In this document: piece by piece, positions 32,814 through 42,411 of the stretch
How positions within the stretch are numbered: position 1 is the stretch's first letter
Layout of the letters: each line of letters begins with the position of its first letter
Origin: JAYODZ01 sp965662735
GTDB lineage: Bacteria > Pseudomonadota > Alphaproteobacteria > RS24
DNA: 64,000 nt
Assembly (NCBI GenBank): GCA_965662735.1
Contig: CBFIIU010000009.1
Span: forward strand, 20,522 to 84,521
Direction: 5' to 3'
Position numbers and translations under genes: made by a program
Notes under the pieces: model-generated
Told to the model about the DNA's origin: nothing
What the model saw: only the letters and a program-made list of their open reading frames with translations
The model's database searches: none

Positions 32814-34724
32814 TTAATCGGCGTTCCCGTGAAAGTGATCATATATTCGTTGGGCGATTCGTGCACTAATTCCGTCGACTTTTTCTAAATCGTGAATAGC
32901 GGCCTGACCAACGGCTTTGGCGGATCCAAAATGAAAGAGCAGGGCTTTTTTACGCTGCCCGCCAATCCCCGGAATAGAATCGAGATTTGTGCTGTGCATG
33001 GCTTGGCGGCGCTTTGCCCGATGGCTGCCAATGGCAAAACGGTGCGCTTCATCGCGCAAGCGCTGGAGATAGTATAAAACGGGCGAGTTGTGGGGCAGCA
33101 AGAAAGAGGGGTGTCCGACCCTAAAAAATTGTTCGCGCCCCGCATTGCGGTCGGGGCCCTTGGCAATCGCCACTAAGGGAATATCAGTTAAAGATAAAGC
33201 CACCAACACCTCATGCGCCGCACTTAATTGTCCACGCCCGCCATCAATGAGAACGAGATCTGGCCGTTTGCTGGGGTCGAGATCTATCTCTTTCAGAAGC
33301 CGCGAAAACCGACGGGTCAGCATGATGCGCATCATGCCGTAATCATCACCGGGCTCGACCTCATCCGCGCCAATGTTGAATTTTCGATACTGATTTTTGA
33401 TGAAGCCTTCGGCACCCGCAACCACCATGCCGCCAATTTGGTGGGTGCCTTGTAGGTGGCTATTGTCGTAAATCTCAATTCGTTCGGGTGGGCGGGGGAG
33501 CTGAAAGGTTTCCGCAACCCCCTCCAGCACCGCACGTTGGCTCGCCGTTTCAGCAAGATGACGCGCTATCCCCTCGCGCGCATTTTTCTCTGCATGTTCG
33601 CGCAATTGCGCTTTGGCGCCACGTTGAGGGATGGAAATCGATATGCGTGCATTGTTTTTTGAACTCAAGGCCTCGGCGAGAAGCGCCCGATTGGGAATGT
33701 CGATATTGAGAAAAATGTGCTGGGGCACCGTGCGATCGTTATAAAATTGTCCCATAAAGGCCTCGAGTACGTCGGCCGGCTCGGCATCGCTGCTGTGTCG
33801 CGGAAAAAAGGATCGATTGCCCAAATTTTGATAGGCGCGAAAAAAGAAGACTTGGATGCAACATTGGCCCCCCTCTTTTGCAATCGCCAGCACATCCGCA
33901 TCGGCAACGCTTTCCGACTGAATATTATTTTCGGTTTGGATATAGGTGAGAGCTCGAATCCGGTCGCGAGCAATGGCGGCTTTTTCAAAATTCAGGGATG
34001 CGCTGGCCTCCTCCATATTTTGTTGTAGCCTCTCTTGTAGGCTGCGAGATTTTCCGTCGAGAAATGCGCGCGCATCGTCAACGAGTTGCGTATAGGCTTC
34101 TGTACTAATTTCTTGCGTACATGGTGCACTGCATCGTTTGATTTGGTGTAAGAGGCACGGGCGCTGGCGATTGCTCAAGACGGAATCAGAGCATGAGCGC
34201 AATAGGAAAGCGCGCTGTAAGGTTTTCATCGCTCGGTTAACCGCTGACGCCGAAGCAAAGGGACCAAAGTATTTTCCGGGACGGCGGTGGCGGCCGCGAT
34301 GTTTGGTGAGTTGCGGAATGGCATGATCGTCCGCAAGCAAAATATACGGGAACGACTTATCGTCTCGCAGGAGAATATTAAAGGCGGGCTTAAGCTGTTT
34401 GATTAAATTGGCTTCTAACAGCAAAGCGTCGGTTTCAGTGGTTGTGCGGGTGAACTCCATCGCCCGGGTTTGATTAATCATTTGTAAAATGCGGTTACTG
34501 TGGCCCGTGGGGCGCGTGTAAGCGGTTACGCGATTACGAAGATTTTTGGCCTTCCCAACGTATAACACTTCTTCATTGGCGCCATACATGCGGTAGACGC
34601 CCGGCGCCGCCGGCAATGTTTTGACCTTACTCGCGATCAAAGCATGACCAATTAGGCCCGTAGAAGGGGACGCAGGATCGTCCACTTCACTGAGATCGGG
34701 GTCATGTGAGCGGTGCTCGGTCAC
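32814..34724 (-). CDS. uvrC: Excinuclease ABC subunit C
   Basis: A 636-residue nucleotide-excision-repair nuclease. The N-terminal GIY-YIG domain (LPAAPGVYRMY and VLYVGKAKNLRNRVTAY, residues 38-70), the UVR domain (ASASLNFEKAAIARDRIRAL near 245), the RNase H-like C-terminal nuclease (ERIEIYDNSHLQGTHQIGGMVV near 420) and two helix-hairpin-helix motifs (SIPGIGGQRKKALL, VDGISARIAQRIYDHF) are all present. The start is GTG 34724 with GGAGG some 12 bases upstream. No convincing LexA box is in front. uvrB lies 1.8 kb upstream on the same strand. Confidence 0.96.
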   Translation of the reverse strand: MTEHRSHDPDLSEVDDPASPSTGLIGHALIASKVKTLPAAPGVYRMYGANEEVLYVGKAKNLRNRVTAYTRPTGHSNRILQMINQTRAMEFTRTTTETDALLLEANLIKQLKPAFNILLRDDKSFPYILLADDHAIPQLTKHRGRHRRPGKYFGPFASASAVNRAMKTLQRAFLLRSCSDSVLSNRQRPCLLHQIKRCSAPCTQEISTEAYTQLVDDARAFLDGKSRSLQERLQQNMEEASASLNFEKAAIARDRIRALTYIQTENNIQSESVADADVLAIAKEGGQCCIQVFFFRAYQNLGNRSFFPRHSSDAEPADVLEAFMGQFYNDRTVPQHIFLNIDIPNRALLAEALSSKNNARISISIPQRGAKAQLREHAEKNAREGIARHLAETASQRAVLEGVAETFQLPRPPERIEIYDNSHLQGTHQIGGMVVAGAEGFIKNQYRKFNIGADEVEPGDDYGMMRIMLTRRFSRLLKEIDLDPSKRPDLVLIDGGRGQLSAAHEVLVALSLTDIPLVAIAKGPDRNAGREQFFRVGHPSFLLPHNSPVLYYLQRLRDEAHRFAIGSHRAKRRQAMHSTNLDSIPGIGGQRKKALLFHFGSAKAVGQAAIHDLEKVDGISARIAQRIYDHFHGNAD

Positions 34725-35108
34725 GGCAGTTATTCGCCTCCTTCATGCAGAACTTTACGTGGTCACCAATGTACCAAAAAATCTTCACCAGTGCTGTGGA
34801 TAAGTTTGTGAAAAAAAAACCTGTCCTCGGGACAAGTTATTGATTTCTAATCCAGTCGACCACTTTGCACAAAATTTAAGCATATTGATTAAACAATTGA
34901 TTATATTATATAATTTAAAATCAAGATCCTATAAAAATTTTTTTTACTGGTATTTTTGACGCTTTACAAAAATGTAAAATTTTGGCAGGCGCCCTGTGCA
35001 CAACTACGTCTCGTGGTCTTTCGCCGGCTGATCCAAAATATAATTAAAAAACAATATGTTATAAGGAGGTGGGTGCGGCTAAGACGCGGTTTTCGGCCAA
35101 AAATACAG
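34725..35108. other. 384-bp AT-rich intergenic region with one perfect DnaA-box sequence
   Basis: No gene is visible. The region between uvrC and folB is clearly richer in A and T than the rest. It holds TGTGGATAA at 34795-34803 (a perfect DnaA box on the minus strand), a minus-strand terminator, and long AT runs at 34875-34965. TGTGCACAA near 34996 is a weak second match. A single perfect box is expected about once by chance in 100 kb, so an origin role is only a suggestion; it may simply be the uvrC promoter. Confidence 0.4.
34811..34836 (-). terminator. Intrinsic terminator downstream of folB (minus strand)
   Basis: On the minus strand CTTGTCC and GGACAGG pair around CGA and nine T follow (plus-strand A run 34811-34819). 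It is well placed to end the folB transcript and insulate uvrC. Confidence 0.75.
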
Positions 35109-35528
35109 CTATTGAGGTGCTTGAGAAACCAATTGCCGGCGTTCGATTTCGACGCCAACCCCTGCCGCTGCTGCGATTGCGTCTGGTTTTTCAATCCGAA
35201 CCCGCGCCATTAAAATGCGCGGATCTTCCAGAATGTCTTCGGCGATTTGCTCAGCCAAGGTTTCAACCAGGTCAATATGGCCTTGGGCAAGGCGATCTTG
35301 GATGCGCAAAGTCAGCTGTTCGTAGCAGACCGTGTGGGCAATATGTGTGATTGTTTGATCGGTTTCTTGAACAGCCACGTCGACATTGATCACAATGTTT
35401 TGCGGCGTGGCCTTTTCGTGCGCGTGAATTCCAATCCGAGCGCTGAGCTGTAAATCTCGAATGAAAATATGCCGAAGCCCGCGCTGGGCGCTCGCATAAT
35501 TAACCACATCTGTTCGTAATTGATTCAC
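35109..35528 (-). CDS. folB: Dihydroneopterin aldolase
   Basis: A 139-residue tunnelling-fold enzyme of folate synthesis. It converts dihydroneopterin to 6-hydroxymethyldihydropterin and glycolaldehyde. FIRDLQLSARIGIHAHEKATPQNIVINVDV near residues 22-51 contains the family glutamate-bearing G-I/V-x2-x-E pattern, and VETLAEQIAEDIL near 95 is also typical. GTG start with a purine-rich stretch upstream. The SDR gene next to it resembles pteridine reductases, so the two form a small pterin unit. Confidence 0.88.
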   Translation of the reverse strand: MNQLRTDVVNYASAQRGLRHIFIRDLQLSARIGIHAHEKATPQNIVINVDVAVQETDQTITHIAHTVCYEQLTLRIQDRLAQGHIDLVETLAEQIAEDILEDPRILMARVRIEKPDAIAAAAGVGVEIERRQLVSQAPQ

Positions 35529-35557
35529 GTCTCTATCTCTCTTTTCATCGACCGTGC

Positions 35558-36322
35558 TTACTCATTAATCTCAACAATGTCAGGCGTTTTCCAGGCTAGA
35601 TGTTGCCCGCCATCGAGGGCAATCATTTGTCCCGTCATAGCAGGTGCCGAGAGAATGAAGCGGACGGCGTGAACAATGTCGTCCGGCTGCGCGCCGTAAG
35701 ACAAGGGAACCAGTGAAGCCTGTTTCTCGAAATCAGCAATCGACTGGCGTGGATTAGGCAAAGTAGGGCCGGGGCCAATCGCATTGACGCGGATCTGCTT
35801 GTCAGCCAGCGCTTGGGCAAAAGTTTGTGTGAGCGTCCATAAGCCGGTCTTGGACACGGTATAGCTGATAAAGTCGGGGTTCAGCCGCCAAATACGCTGA
35901 TCGATAATATTGATGATCGCGTCCCCTGCTTCAGCTTGATGTGCGAAGTCCTGCATTAAAAAAGCAGGCGCCTGCAAATTTGTTGTGAGATGGGCTTCCC
36001 ATGAGGAGGGGCTGACTGTTCCAACGGTATCGCGTTCAAAAAGTGAGGCATTGTTAATTAAAAGACCCAGAGGGCCCAAATCTTCTCGGCATCGCGCCAC
36101 CAAGTTTCCAACTTCTTGAATTTGGCTGAGATCGGCCTGCAAAAGAGCCGCGCGGCCGCCGCGCGCCGCGATCTCGGTCGCCAGCGCTTCCGCATCTTCG
36201 GTGGACTGATGATAGTGGATGCCAATGTGCCAGCCATCATCCGCCAGTCCCAAAGCGAGGGCTCGGCCGATGCGCTTGCTGGCACCTGTGATTAAGGCGG
36301 CTTTAGGCGATGATCCGGTCAT
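35558..36322 (-). CDS. Short-chain dehydrogenase, FolM/pteridine reductase-like
   Basis: A 254-residue SDR. The cofactor motif is TGASKRIGRALALGLADDGW near residue 12; the Lys-Arg after TGAS is typical of pteridine reductases and FolM. NNASLFERD near 90 and the YTVSKTGLW active-site Tyr-Lys near 158 follow. It probably reduces dihydromonapterin or dihydrofolate with NADPH. The place directly before folB, 29 bases apart on the same strand, supports this. Its upstream region up to uvrB contains a 13-bp tandem repeat. Confidence 0.8.
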   Translation of the reverse strand: MTGSSPKAALITGASKRIGRALALGLADDGWHIGIHYHQSTEDAEALATEIAARGGRAALLQADLSQIQEVGNLVARCREDLGPLGLLINNASLFERDTVGTVSPSSWEAHLTTNLQAPAFLMQDFAHQAEAGDAIINIIDQRIWRLNPDFISYTVSKTGLWTLTQTFAQALADKQIRVNAIGPGPTLPNPRQSIADFEKQASLVPLSYGAQPDDIVHAVRFILSAPAMTGQMIALDGGQHLAWKTPDIVEINE

Positions 36323-36377
36323 GGCTAGTGTGTAGCAGAAGTGAACCTGCGAGCAAATGATTTTGCGCTTTCGGCAA

Positions 36378-36443
36378 TGCTGGCCTGTGATGCTGGCCTG
36401 TGATGCGGGTACTGTGATGCCGGCCTGTGATGCGGGCCCGCAT
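36378..36443. repeat. 13-bp tandem repeat between uvrB and the SDR gene
   Basis: Five units: TGCTGGCCTGTGA at 36378 and again at 36391 (identical), a 14-base variant at 36404, TGCCGGCCTGTGA at 36418, and TGCGGGCCCGCAT at 36431. It lies 38 bases from the end of uvrB. Confidence 0.8.
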
Positions 36444-36480
36444 TTCAGAGGCGCGGCTGATGATTTCGTGTTGGATGGGG

Positions 36481-38718
36481 TTAGGGGTGGCTGGTGCGTC
36501 GGGAGCTCGGGCGCGCTTTTTTCTTGCGTGGGTTAGCGTGCTGCGTGTCAGCTCGTTGGTCGTCAATATCGCTTTGGCGGGCATAGGGGTTATCGGCGAC
36601 AATCAGCTCTGTTTCTTGTAAGCGTCGAATTTCATCGCGGAGCCGGGCAGCGGTCTCAAATTCAAGATCTGCCGCCGCTTCGCGCATTTGTTTATCGAGC
36701 ATATCAATATGCGCCCGCAAATTATCTCCAATGAGTGGACGCCCGTCTTCCGCCATGCCCTCCAAAACCCGATAAGGTTCATTAGCGAGGCTAGCCATGG
36801 GCGCAGCCATCCCTTCAATGATGTCGTTCACGCCCTTTTTAATACCGGTTGGAACAATGCCATGGGCTTCATTATAGGCGAGCTGCCGTTGCCGCCGTCT
36901 CTCGGTTTCACTTAATGCGCGCTCCATGGAGCCGGTGATTTTATCGGCGTAAAGAATGACCCGGCCTTCGACATTTCGGGCGGCCCGACCAATGGTCTGG
37001 ATCAAAGACGTTTCCGAGCGCAAAAAGCCTTCCTTATCGGCATCGAGAATTGCCACCAGCGCGCATTCCGGAATGTCGAGCCCTTCGCGTAGTAAGTTAA
37101 TGCCAATCAAAATATCAAAAACACCCAAGCGCAAATCGCGAACGATCTCGATGCGCTCGAGCGTATCAATATCTGAATGCATATAGCGCACGCGCAAGCC
37201 CTGCTCATGCATGTAATCTGTCAGGTCTTCGGCCATTTTCTTGGTGAGAGTTGTAACCAATATGCGATGATTGCGTTTAATGATCTCATGGCATTCGCTC
37301 AATAAATCATCGACTTGATTTCGGGCGGGCCGGATCTCGCATTCAGGGTCGATCAGCCCTGTTGGCCGAATAACTTGCTCGACAAACACGCCATCGGCCG
37401 CCTCCATCTCCCAAGGCCCTGGTGTCGCCGAAACAAAAACAGTTTGCGGGCGCATCAGGTCCCATTCCTCAAACCGTAAAGGTCGATTATCGACACAGCT
37501 TGGTAGCCGGAAACCATGTTCCGCCAAAACCGATTTGCGACGAAAGTCGCCGCGAAACATGCCGCCGAGTTGAGGAACGCTGACATGGCTCTCATCGACG
37601 AACACGATCGCATTATCTGGTAAATATTCAAAAAGTGTGGGCGGCGGTTCGCCAGCCTTGCGCCCTGTCAGATAGCGCGAATAGTTCTCAATGCCCGCAC
37701 AACTGCCGGTCGCTTCCAGCATTTCGATATCATATAGCGTTCTTTGTTCGAGCCGTTGTGCCTCGAGTAATCGACCCGCTGCTTCGAACTGCTCGAGCCG
37801 TGCGGTGAGGTCTGTCCGTATTTGGTTCACGGCTTGCTTGACCGTTGGGCCAGGAATGACGTAGTGCGAATTGGCATAGACGCGAAGGCGGTCGAGCGCC
37901 GCCTTTTTTTCTCCCGTTAGGGGGTCAATTTCGGACAGGCTATCAATTTCGTCTCCGAATAATTCAATGCGCCAGGCTCGGTCTTCATAGTGGGCTGGAA
38001 ACAGCTCGATCGTATCTCCCCGTACCCGAAAATCGCCTCGGGCGAAGCCCAGATCATTTCGGCGATATTGCAACGCCACTAAATCAGCAAGCAGTTGCTG
38101 GCGCGGATAGCTATTGCCGCGCTTCATTTCAAAGGTCATCGCCGAATAGCTCTCGACCGAGCCGATACCATAAATACAGGATACGGAGGCGACGATGATG
38201 ACATCGTCGCGTTCGAGCAAGGCGCGTGTTGCGGCATGTCGCATGCGGTCAATTTGCTCGTTAATATTGCTCTCTTTTTCGATATAGGTATCGGTGCGTG
38301 GCACATAGGCTTCAGGCTGATAATAGTCGTAATAGGAGACAAAATACTCAACGGCGTTATTCGGAAAAAAACCTTTAAATTCGCCATAAAGCTGGGCGGC
38401 CAGGGTCTTGTTGGGCGCCAATATCAGGGCAGGGCGGCCGGTTTGGGCGATGACCTTTGCCATTGTGAAGGTTTTGCCTGAGCCTGTTACGCCCAGCAGA
38501 ACTTGATTGCGCTCTTGCGCCGCCAAGCCGCCAATTAACTCTCGAATAGCAGTGGGCTGATCGCCATTCGGCTCAAACGGCGCTTGAAAATCGAAATCAA
38601 TGCCGCCTTCGAGCTTATCATGGAGCGCCGTCTTTTGCGGAACAAAGGCAGCCAATTGGGCCTTTGTTAGGCCGGGTTCATCGATCGGCGGTAAGGGGGA
38701 GGCTAGGGGAGACGCCAT
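36481..38718 (-). CDS. uvrB: Excinuclease ABC subunit B
   Basis: A 745-residue DNA-damage helicase of nucleotide excision repair. Walker A GVTGSGKTFTMAKVI lies near residue 79, the beta-hairpin with YYDYYQPEAYVP near 125, DEXD-box VFVDESHVSVPQ near 370, motif VI QTIGRAARNVEGRV near 570, and the UVR domain QMREAAADLEFETAARLRDEI near 685. A Lys/Arg-rich tail ends the protein. I see no LexA box in the 190 bp before it. Confidence 0.97.
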   Translation of the reverse strand: MASPLASPLPPIDEPGLTKAQLAAFVPQKTALHDKLEGGIDFDFQAPFEPNGDQPTAIRELIGGLAAQERNQVLLGVTGSGKTFTMAKVIAQTGRPALILAPNKTLAAQLYGEFKGFFPNNAVEYFVSYYDYYQPEAYVPRTDTYIEKESNINEQIDRMRHAATRALLERDDVIIVASVSCIYGIGSVESYSAMTFEMKRGNSYPRQQLLADLVALQYRRNDLGFARGDFRVRGDTIELFPAHYEDRAWRIELFGDEIDSLSEIDPLTGEKKAALDRLRVYANSHYVIPGPTVKQAVNQIRTDLTARLEQFEAAGRLLEAQRLEQRTLYDIEMLEATGSCAGIENYSRYLTGRKAGEPPPTLFEYLPDNAIVFVDESHVSVPQLGGMFRGDFRRKSVLAEHGFRLPSCVDNRPLRFEEWDLMRPQTVFVSATPGPWEMEAADGVFVEQVIRPTGLIDPECEIRPARNQVDDLLSECHEIIKRNHRILVTTLTKKMAEDLTDYMHEQGLRVRYMHSDIDTLERIEIVRDLRLGVFDILIGINLLREGLDIPECALVAILDADKEGFLRSETSLIQTIGRAARNVEGRVILYADKITGSMERALSETERRRQRQLAYNEAHGIVPTGIKKGVNDIIEGMAAPMASLANEPYRVLEGMAEDGRPLIGDNLRAHIDMLDKQMREAAADLEFETAARLRDEIRRLQETELIVADNPYARQSDIDDQRADTQHANPRKKKARPSSRRTSHP

Positions 38719-38909
38719 TTAAAACTCATTTGGAATGTCCATGGAAGCGCCAGTAAACCACAGCGGCCGAGCGATCGCTAGTCCAGCGACGCGCTTTGTC
38801 TCTTGTCCAAAATGTGAGGGCAACAAATCGATCCAAGCTGCATCTCGGCGGTTGAATCGTATCTTGGCTCGGGATATGTTGCCACGGCTTTCTAACCATA
38901 GGAGTAAGC

Positions 38910-40112
38910 ATGTCCTTCATCGCCGATAGTCTTTCACGCGTTCAACCCTCTGCCACCATCGCCGTGACCCAAAAAGCCCGTCAGTTGAAGGCGGAAGGGC
39001 GCGATGTGATTGGCTTAGGAGCGGGCGAGCCCGACTTCGATACGCCTGAAAATATAAAAGAGGCAGCCATTGACGCGATCCGTCGAGGGGAGACGAAATA
39101 TACGGATGTGACGGGCATCCCCGAGTTGAAAAAGGCGATCGCCGCGAAATTCGCGCGCGAGAATAATCTGACCTATGCGCCTGAGCAGTGCTATGTCGCC
39201 CCCGGCGGCAAGCCGATTATTTATAACGCGATGATGGCGACGCTGAATCCAGGCGATGAAGTCATCATTCCAGCTCCCTATTGGGTGAGCTATCCCGATA
39301 TTGTTAACCTCGCCGGCGGAACGCCCGTGATTGTCGAGGCGACCGCTGAGCATGGGTTTAAATTGCAAGCGGATGTTTTAGAAGCGGCGATCACGCCCAA
39401 AACAAAGTGGCTGATTTTTAATTCTCCGTCCAACCCCACAGGGGCAGCTTATACGCGTGAGGAATTAAAACCTCTGACCGATGTGCTCTTGCGGCACCCG
39501 CATGTCTGGGTTCTCACGGACGATATGTATGAGCATTTGACCTATGGCGATTTCACATTTGTCACGCCAGCTGAAGTAGAACCTCAACTCTATGATCGGA
39601 CGCTGACGATGAATGGTGTCTCGAAAGCCTATGCGATGACCGGATGGCGGATTGGATATTGTGCGGGCCCTGCGGCGCTGATCTCTGCGATGGCGAAAAT
39701 TCAATCGCAATCGACCTCAAACCCAACCTCGATTAGTCAATGGGCTGCTGTTGAGGCGCTGAACGGTCCGCAAGATTATATTGCGCAGAGCAATGCAGTT
39801 TTTGTTCGGCGTCGGGATATGGTGGTGGACATGTTGAACGCGGCCGAAGGCATTCAATGTGCGACCCCTGAAGGGGCATTTTATGTCTATCCGTCTTGCG
39901 CGGGCTGTATCGGCAAAACCACGAAGTCGGGTGTGACACTTCAGTCAGATGAAGATTTCGCGACAGCTCTTCTCGAGGAAGAGGGGGTTGCTGTGGTGCA
40001 TGGCGCGGCATTTGGGTTATCACCCTTTTTCCGCATCAGCTATGCAACGTCAGACGAAAATTTGCGCGAAGCATGCTCCCGCATTCAGCGCTTCTGCGCG
40101 AATCTGTCCTAA
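38910..40112 (+). CDS. Class I aminotransferase, aspartate type
   Basis: A 400-residue PLP aminotransferase of the I-gamma type common in alphaproteobacteria (aspartate, sometimes also aromatic substrates). N-terminal LGAGEPDFDTPENIKEAA near residue 35, NSPSNPTGAAYTREEL near 171, the PLP lysine in NGVSKAYAMTGWRIGY near 235, and the arginine in FFRISYATSDENLREA near 375. Start ATG 38910 has AGGAG about 8 bases before. It is divergent from uvrB. Confidence 0.92.
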   Translation: MSFIADSLSRVQPSATIAVTQKARQLKAEGRDVIGLGAGEPDFDTPENIKEAAIDAIRRGETKYTDVTGIPELKKAIAAKFARENNLTYAPEQCYVAPGGKPIIYNAMMATLNPGDEVIIPAPYWVSYPDIVNLAGGTPVIVEATAEHGFKLQADVLEAAITPKTKWLIFNSPSNPTGAAYTREELKPLTDVLLRHPHVWVLTDDMYEHLTYGDFTFVTPAEVEPQLYDRTLTMNGVSKAYAMTGWRIGYCAGPAALISAMAKIQSQSTSNPTSISQWAAVEALNGPQDYIAQSNAVFVRRRDMVVDMLNAAEGIQCATPEGAFYVYPSCAGCIGKTTKSGVTLQSDEDFATALLEEEGVAVVHGAAFGLSPFFRISYATSDENLREACSRIQRFCANLS

Positions 40113-40147
40113 CTCTGATCTGAGATGAGCGCGCTTTTCCGCTGGCT

Positions 40148-40178
40148 TATCGGCTCGTCTATCGGCTCGTCTATCGGC
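40148..40178. repeat. 12-bp tandem repeat at the end of the CoxE-like gene
   Basis: TATCGGCTCGTC at 40148 and 40160 (identical), then the first seven bases of a third unit. The stop codon of the convergent CoxE-like gene (40171-40173) falls across the second and third unit. Confidence 0.7.
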
Positions 40179-41346
40179 CAAGGGCCCGCATGGCGCGGTC
40201 GAGGCCTTCAAGCGTCAATGGAAACATATTGTCGGCAAAAATTTGCTTGATCATTTGCAGGCTTGCCGTGTGTTCCCAATAGCGTTCAGGGGTTGGGTTT
40301 AGCCAGACCACATTCTCGTATATTTCATTGACGCGTTGCAGCCAGATGCCACCAGCTTCCTCGTTCCAATGCTCAACCGAGCCGCCGGCATAACTCACCT
40401 CATACGGGCTCATTGAAGCATCGCCGACAAAGATGACTTTGTAGTCGGAGGAATATTTGTGAAGGATATCCCAAGTTGCCATTTTCTCATTGAAGCGCCG
40501 GCGATTATCTTTCCATACACTTTCATAGAGGCAATTATGGAAATAGAAATATTCGAGATTTTTAAACTCGGTTCGCGCCGCTGAAAATAATTCTTCGCAC
40601 AGACGGATATAACCATCCATCGAGCCGCCGACATCAAAAAACACTAAAACCTTAACATTGTTGCGGCGCTCGGGAACCAGCTTAATGTCCAGATAGCCGG
40701 CTTGGGCGGTCGAGTGAATTGTGTCGTCAATGTCTAAAATCTCGGGGTTTCCGTCGCGCGCAAAGCGGCGGAGACGACGTAACGCCACTTTGATGTTGCG
40801 CGTGCCTATTTCAACACTGTCATCGAGGTTTTTATACTCCCGCTTATCCCACACTTTGACCGCGCGGCGATGGCGACTTTCTTTTTGGCCGATGCGCACC
40901 CCTTCGGGGTTATAGCCATCAGCGCCAAAGGGCGAGGTGCCCGCTGTGCCGATCCACTTGCTGCCGCCCTCATGACGTTCTTTTTGTTCTTCGAGGCGTT
41001 TTTGCAACTCCTCCATAATTTTTTCCCAGCCGCCGAGCGCCTCAATTTCTTTCTTTTCTTCTTCGGTCAGATATTTTTCGGTGAGGCTTCGCAGCCAATC
41101 CTCTGGAATTTCGGCGATGTCGCCTTCGCCGAGCGACTCGATGCCCTTAAAAACATGCCCAAAAACTTGGTCAAATTTATCGAGATTACGCTCATCTTTA
41201 ACCAGGCTTGTCCGCGACAAGTAGTAGAATTCCTCAACGCGGCGATCAATCACGTCGGCATCGAGTGCTTCCATAAGCGACAAATATTCCCGCAACGAAA
41301 CCGGAATATTGGCCTGTTTAAGGGCGTGGAAAAAATTAACAAACAT
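40171..41346 (-). CDS. CoxE-like VWA-domain protein
   Basis: A 391-residue protein with a C-terminal von Willebrand A domain. The MIDAS motif appears as FFDVGGSMDGYIR near residue 233, a D-x-G-x-S variant of DxSxS, and VIFVGDASMSP near 310. The N-terminal half is helical with a long charged segment (TEEEKKEIEALGGWEKIMEELQ) likely to form coiled coil. It pairs with the MoxR-type ATPase five bases upstream. Such pairs act as metal-centre or complex maturation chaperones (as CoxD/CoxE do); no CO dehydrogenase genes are near, so the target is unknown. Confidence 0.85.
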   Translation of the reverse strand: MFVNFFHALKQANIPVSLREYLSLMEALDADVIDRRVEEFYYLSRTSLVKDERNLDKFDQVFGHVFKGIESLGEGDIAEIPEDWLRSLTEKYLTEEEKKEIEALGGWEKIMEELQKRLEEQKERHEGGSKWIGTAGTSPFGADGYNPEGVRIGQKESRHRRAVKVWDKREYKNLDDSVEIGTRNIKVALRRLRRFARDGNPEILDIDDTIHSTAQAGYLDIKLVPERRNNVKVLVFFDVGGSMDGYIRLCEELFSAARTEFKNLEYFYFHNCLYESVWKDNRRRFNEKMATWDILHKYSSDYKVIFVGDASMSPYEVSYAGGSVEHWNEEAGGIWLQRVNEIYENVVWLNPTPERYWEHTASLQMIKQIFADNMFPLTLEGLDRAMRALGR

Positions 41347-41351
41347 CGGTT

Positions 41352-42203
41352 TTAGTTCCGCTCACGACGGGCCAGAAACGCAAGACGTTCAAACAGATGT
41401 ACATCTTGCTCGTTCTTTAAAAGCGCTCCATGCAACGGCGGAATGAGCTTGCTGTTATCGGTTTCGCGCAAGGTTTCAGGATCGATATCCTCATTCATTA
41501 ACAATTTCAGCCAATCAATCAGCTCTGACGTCGAGGGTTTTTTCTTAAGACCCGGCACATCCCGCACTTCATAAAATGTCGTCAATGCTTGTTTAACCAA
41601 ACGTTCTTTGATGTTTGGGTAATGCACTTTCACAATCTCGGTCATGGTCTCGGTATCGGGGAACGAGATGTAGTGAAAGAAGCAGCGGCGCAAAAAGGCG
41701 TCGGGGAGCTCTTTTTCATTGTTGGAGGTGATAATCACCAAAGGCCGTTGTTCGGCCTTAATGGTTTCGCCTGTTTCATAGACATAAAATTCCATGCGGT
41801 CGAGTTCTTGCAGCAGGTCATTGGGGAACTCAATATCGGCTTTATCAATTTCGTCAATCAGCAGGACCACCCGTTGATCTTGCGAAAATGCTTCCCACAG
41901 CTTCCCTTTATTAATGTAATTTTTGATATCTTTGACCCGCTCATCGCCCAGCTGGCTGTCGCGCAAGCGCGTGATGGCGTCATATTCATAGAGCCCCTGA
42001 TGCGCCTTGGTCGTTGACTTAATATGCCACGTAATGAGGGGCATGTTAAGCGCTTTTGAAACTTCTTCAGCCAAAACGGTTTTACCGGTTCCGGGCTCGC
42101 CTTTAATTAATAAGGGCCGCTCAAGTGTCATGGCCGCATTGACGGCGATTCGTAGATCTTCCGTCGCAATATAATTTTCAGTTCCTTCAAAACGCTGTGT
42201 CAT
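41352..42203 (-). CDS. MoxR-family AAA ATPase
   Basis: A 283-residue AAA ATPase. Walker A is GEPGTGKTVLAEEV near residue 37, Walker B VVLLIDEIDKADIEFPNDLLQELDRMEFYV near 115, sensor 1 ITSNNEKELPDAFLRRCFFHYI near 155. ATG 42203 has GAGGAT seven bases upstream; the frame continues to 42245 without support. It should remodel a target protein with the CoxE-like partner. The 208-bp spacer to dksA contains an AAGCCC/GGGCTT inverted repeat of unknown meaning. Confidence 0.92.
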   Translation of the reverse strand: MTQRFEGTENYIATEDLRIAVNAAMTLERPLLIKGEPGTGKTVLAEEVSKALNMPLITWHIKSTTKAHQGLYEYDAITRLRDSQLGDERVKDIKNYINKGKLWEAFSQDQRVVLLIDEIDKADIEFPNDLLQELDRMEFYVYETGETIKAEQRPLVIITSNNEKELPDAFLRRCFFHYISFPDTETMTEIVKVHYPNIKERLVKQALTTFYEVRDVPGLKKKPSTSELIDWLKLLMNEDIDPETLRETDNSKLIPPLHGALLKNEQDVHLFERLAFLARRERN

Positions 42204-42411
42204 TACAATCCTCACAAAGGTGAAACGCCATTGACTGGCACCCATTTAAGATGGCTAAACCTATAGGTTACGCCTCATGGGTTCAAGCCCTTAGCGCGTT
42301 GGGTGGGCTTCCGTTCTGGGATTTTAGAGAGCGATCAGGCGAGCGGGTGACGTATGAGGGTTGATTTTTTCCACCATTTGAATAAAAGGACCTCAAAAGA
42401 AGGAGAATGTC

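Noticed and set aside
34741..34765. LexA box before uvrC (GAAC-N7-GGTC near 34751)
   Set aside because: The second half-site differs in too many bases from GAAC.
34725..35108. Confirmed replication origin
   Set aside because: Only one perfect DnaA box is present and no typical origin neighbours (dnaA, hemE, parAB, gidA) are seen.
40171..42203. CO dehydrogenase maturation locus
   Set aside because: Only a CoxE-like and a MoxR-like gene are present; no coxM, coxS or coxL genes are near.
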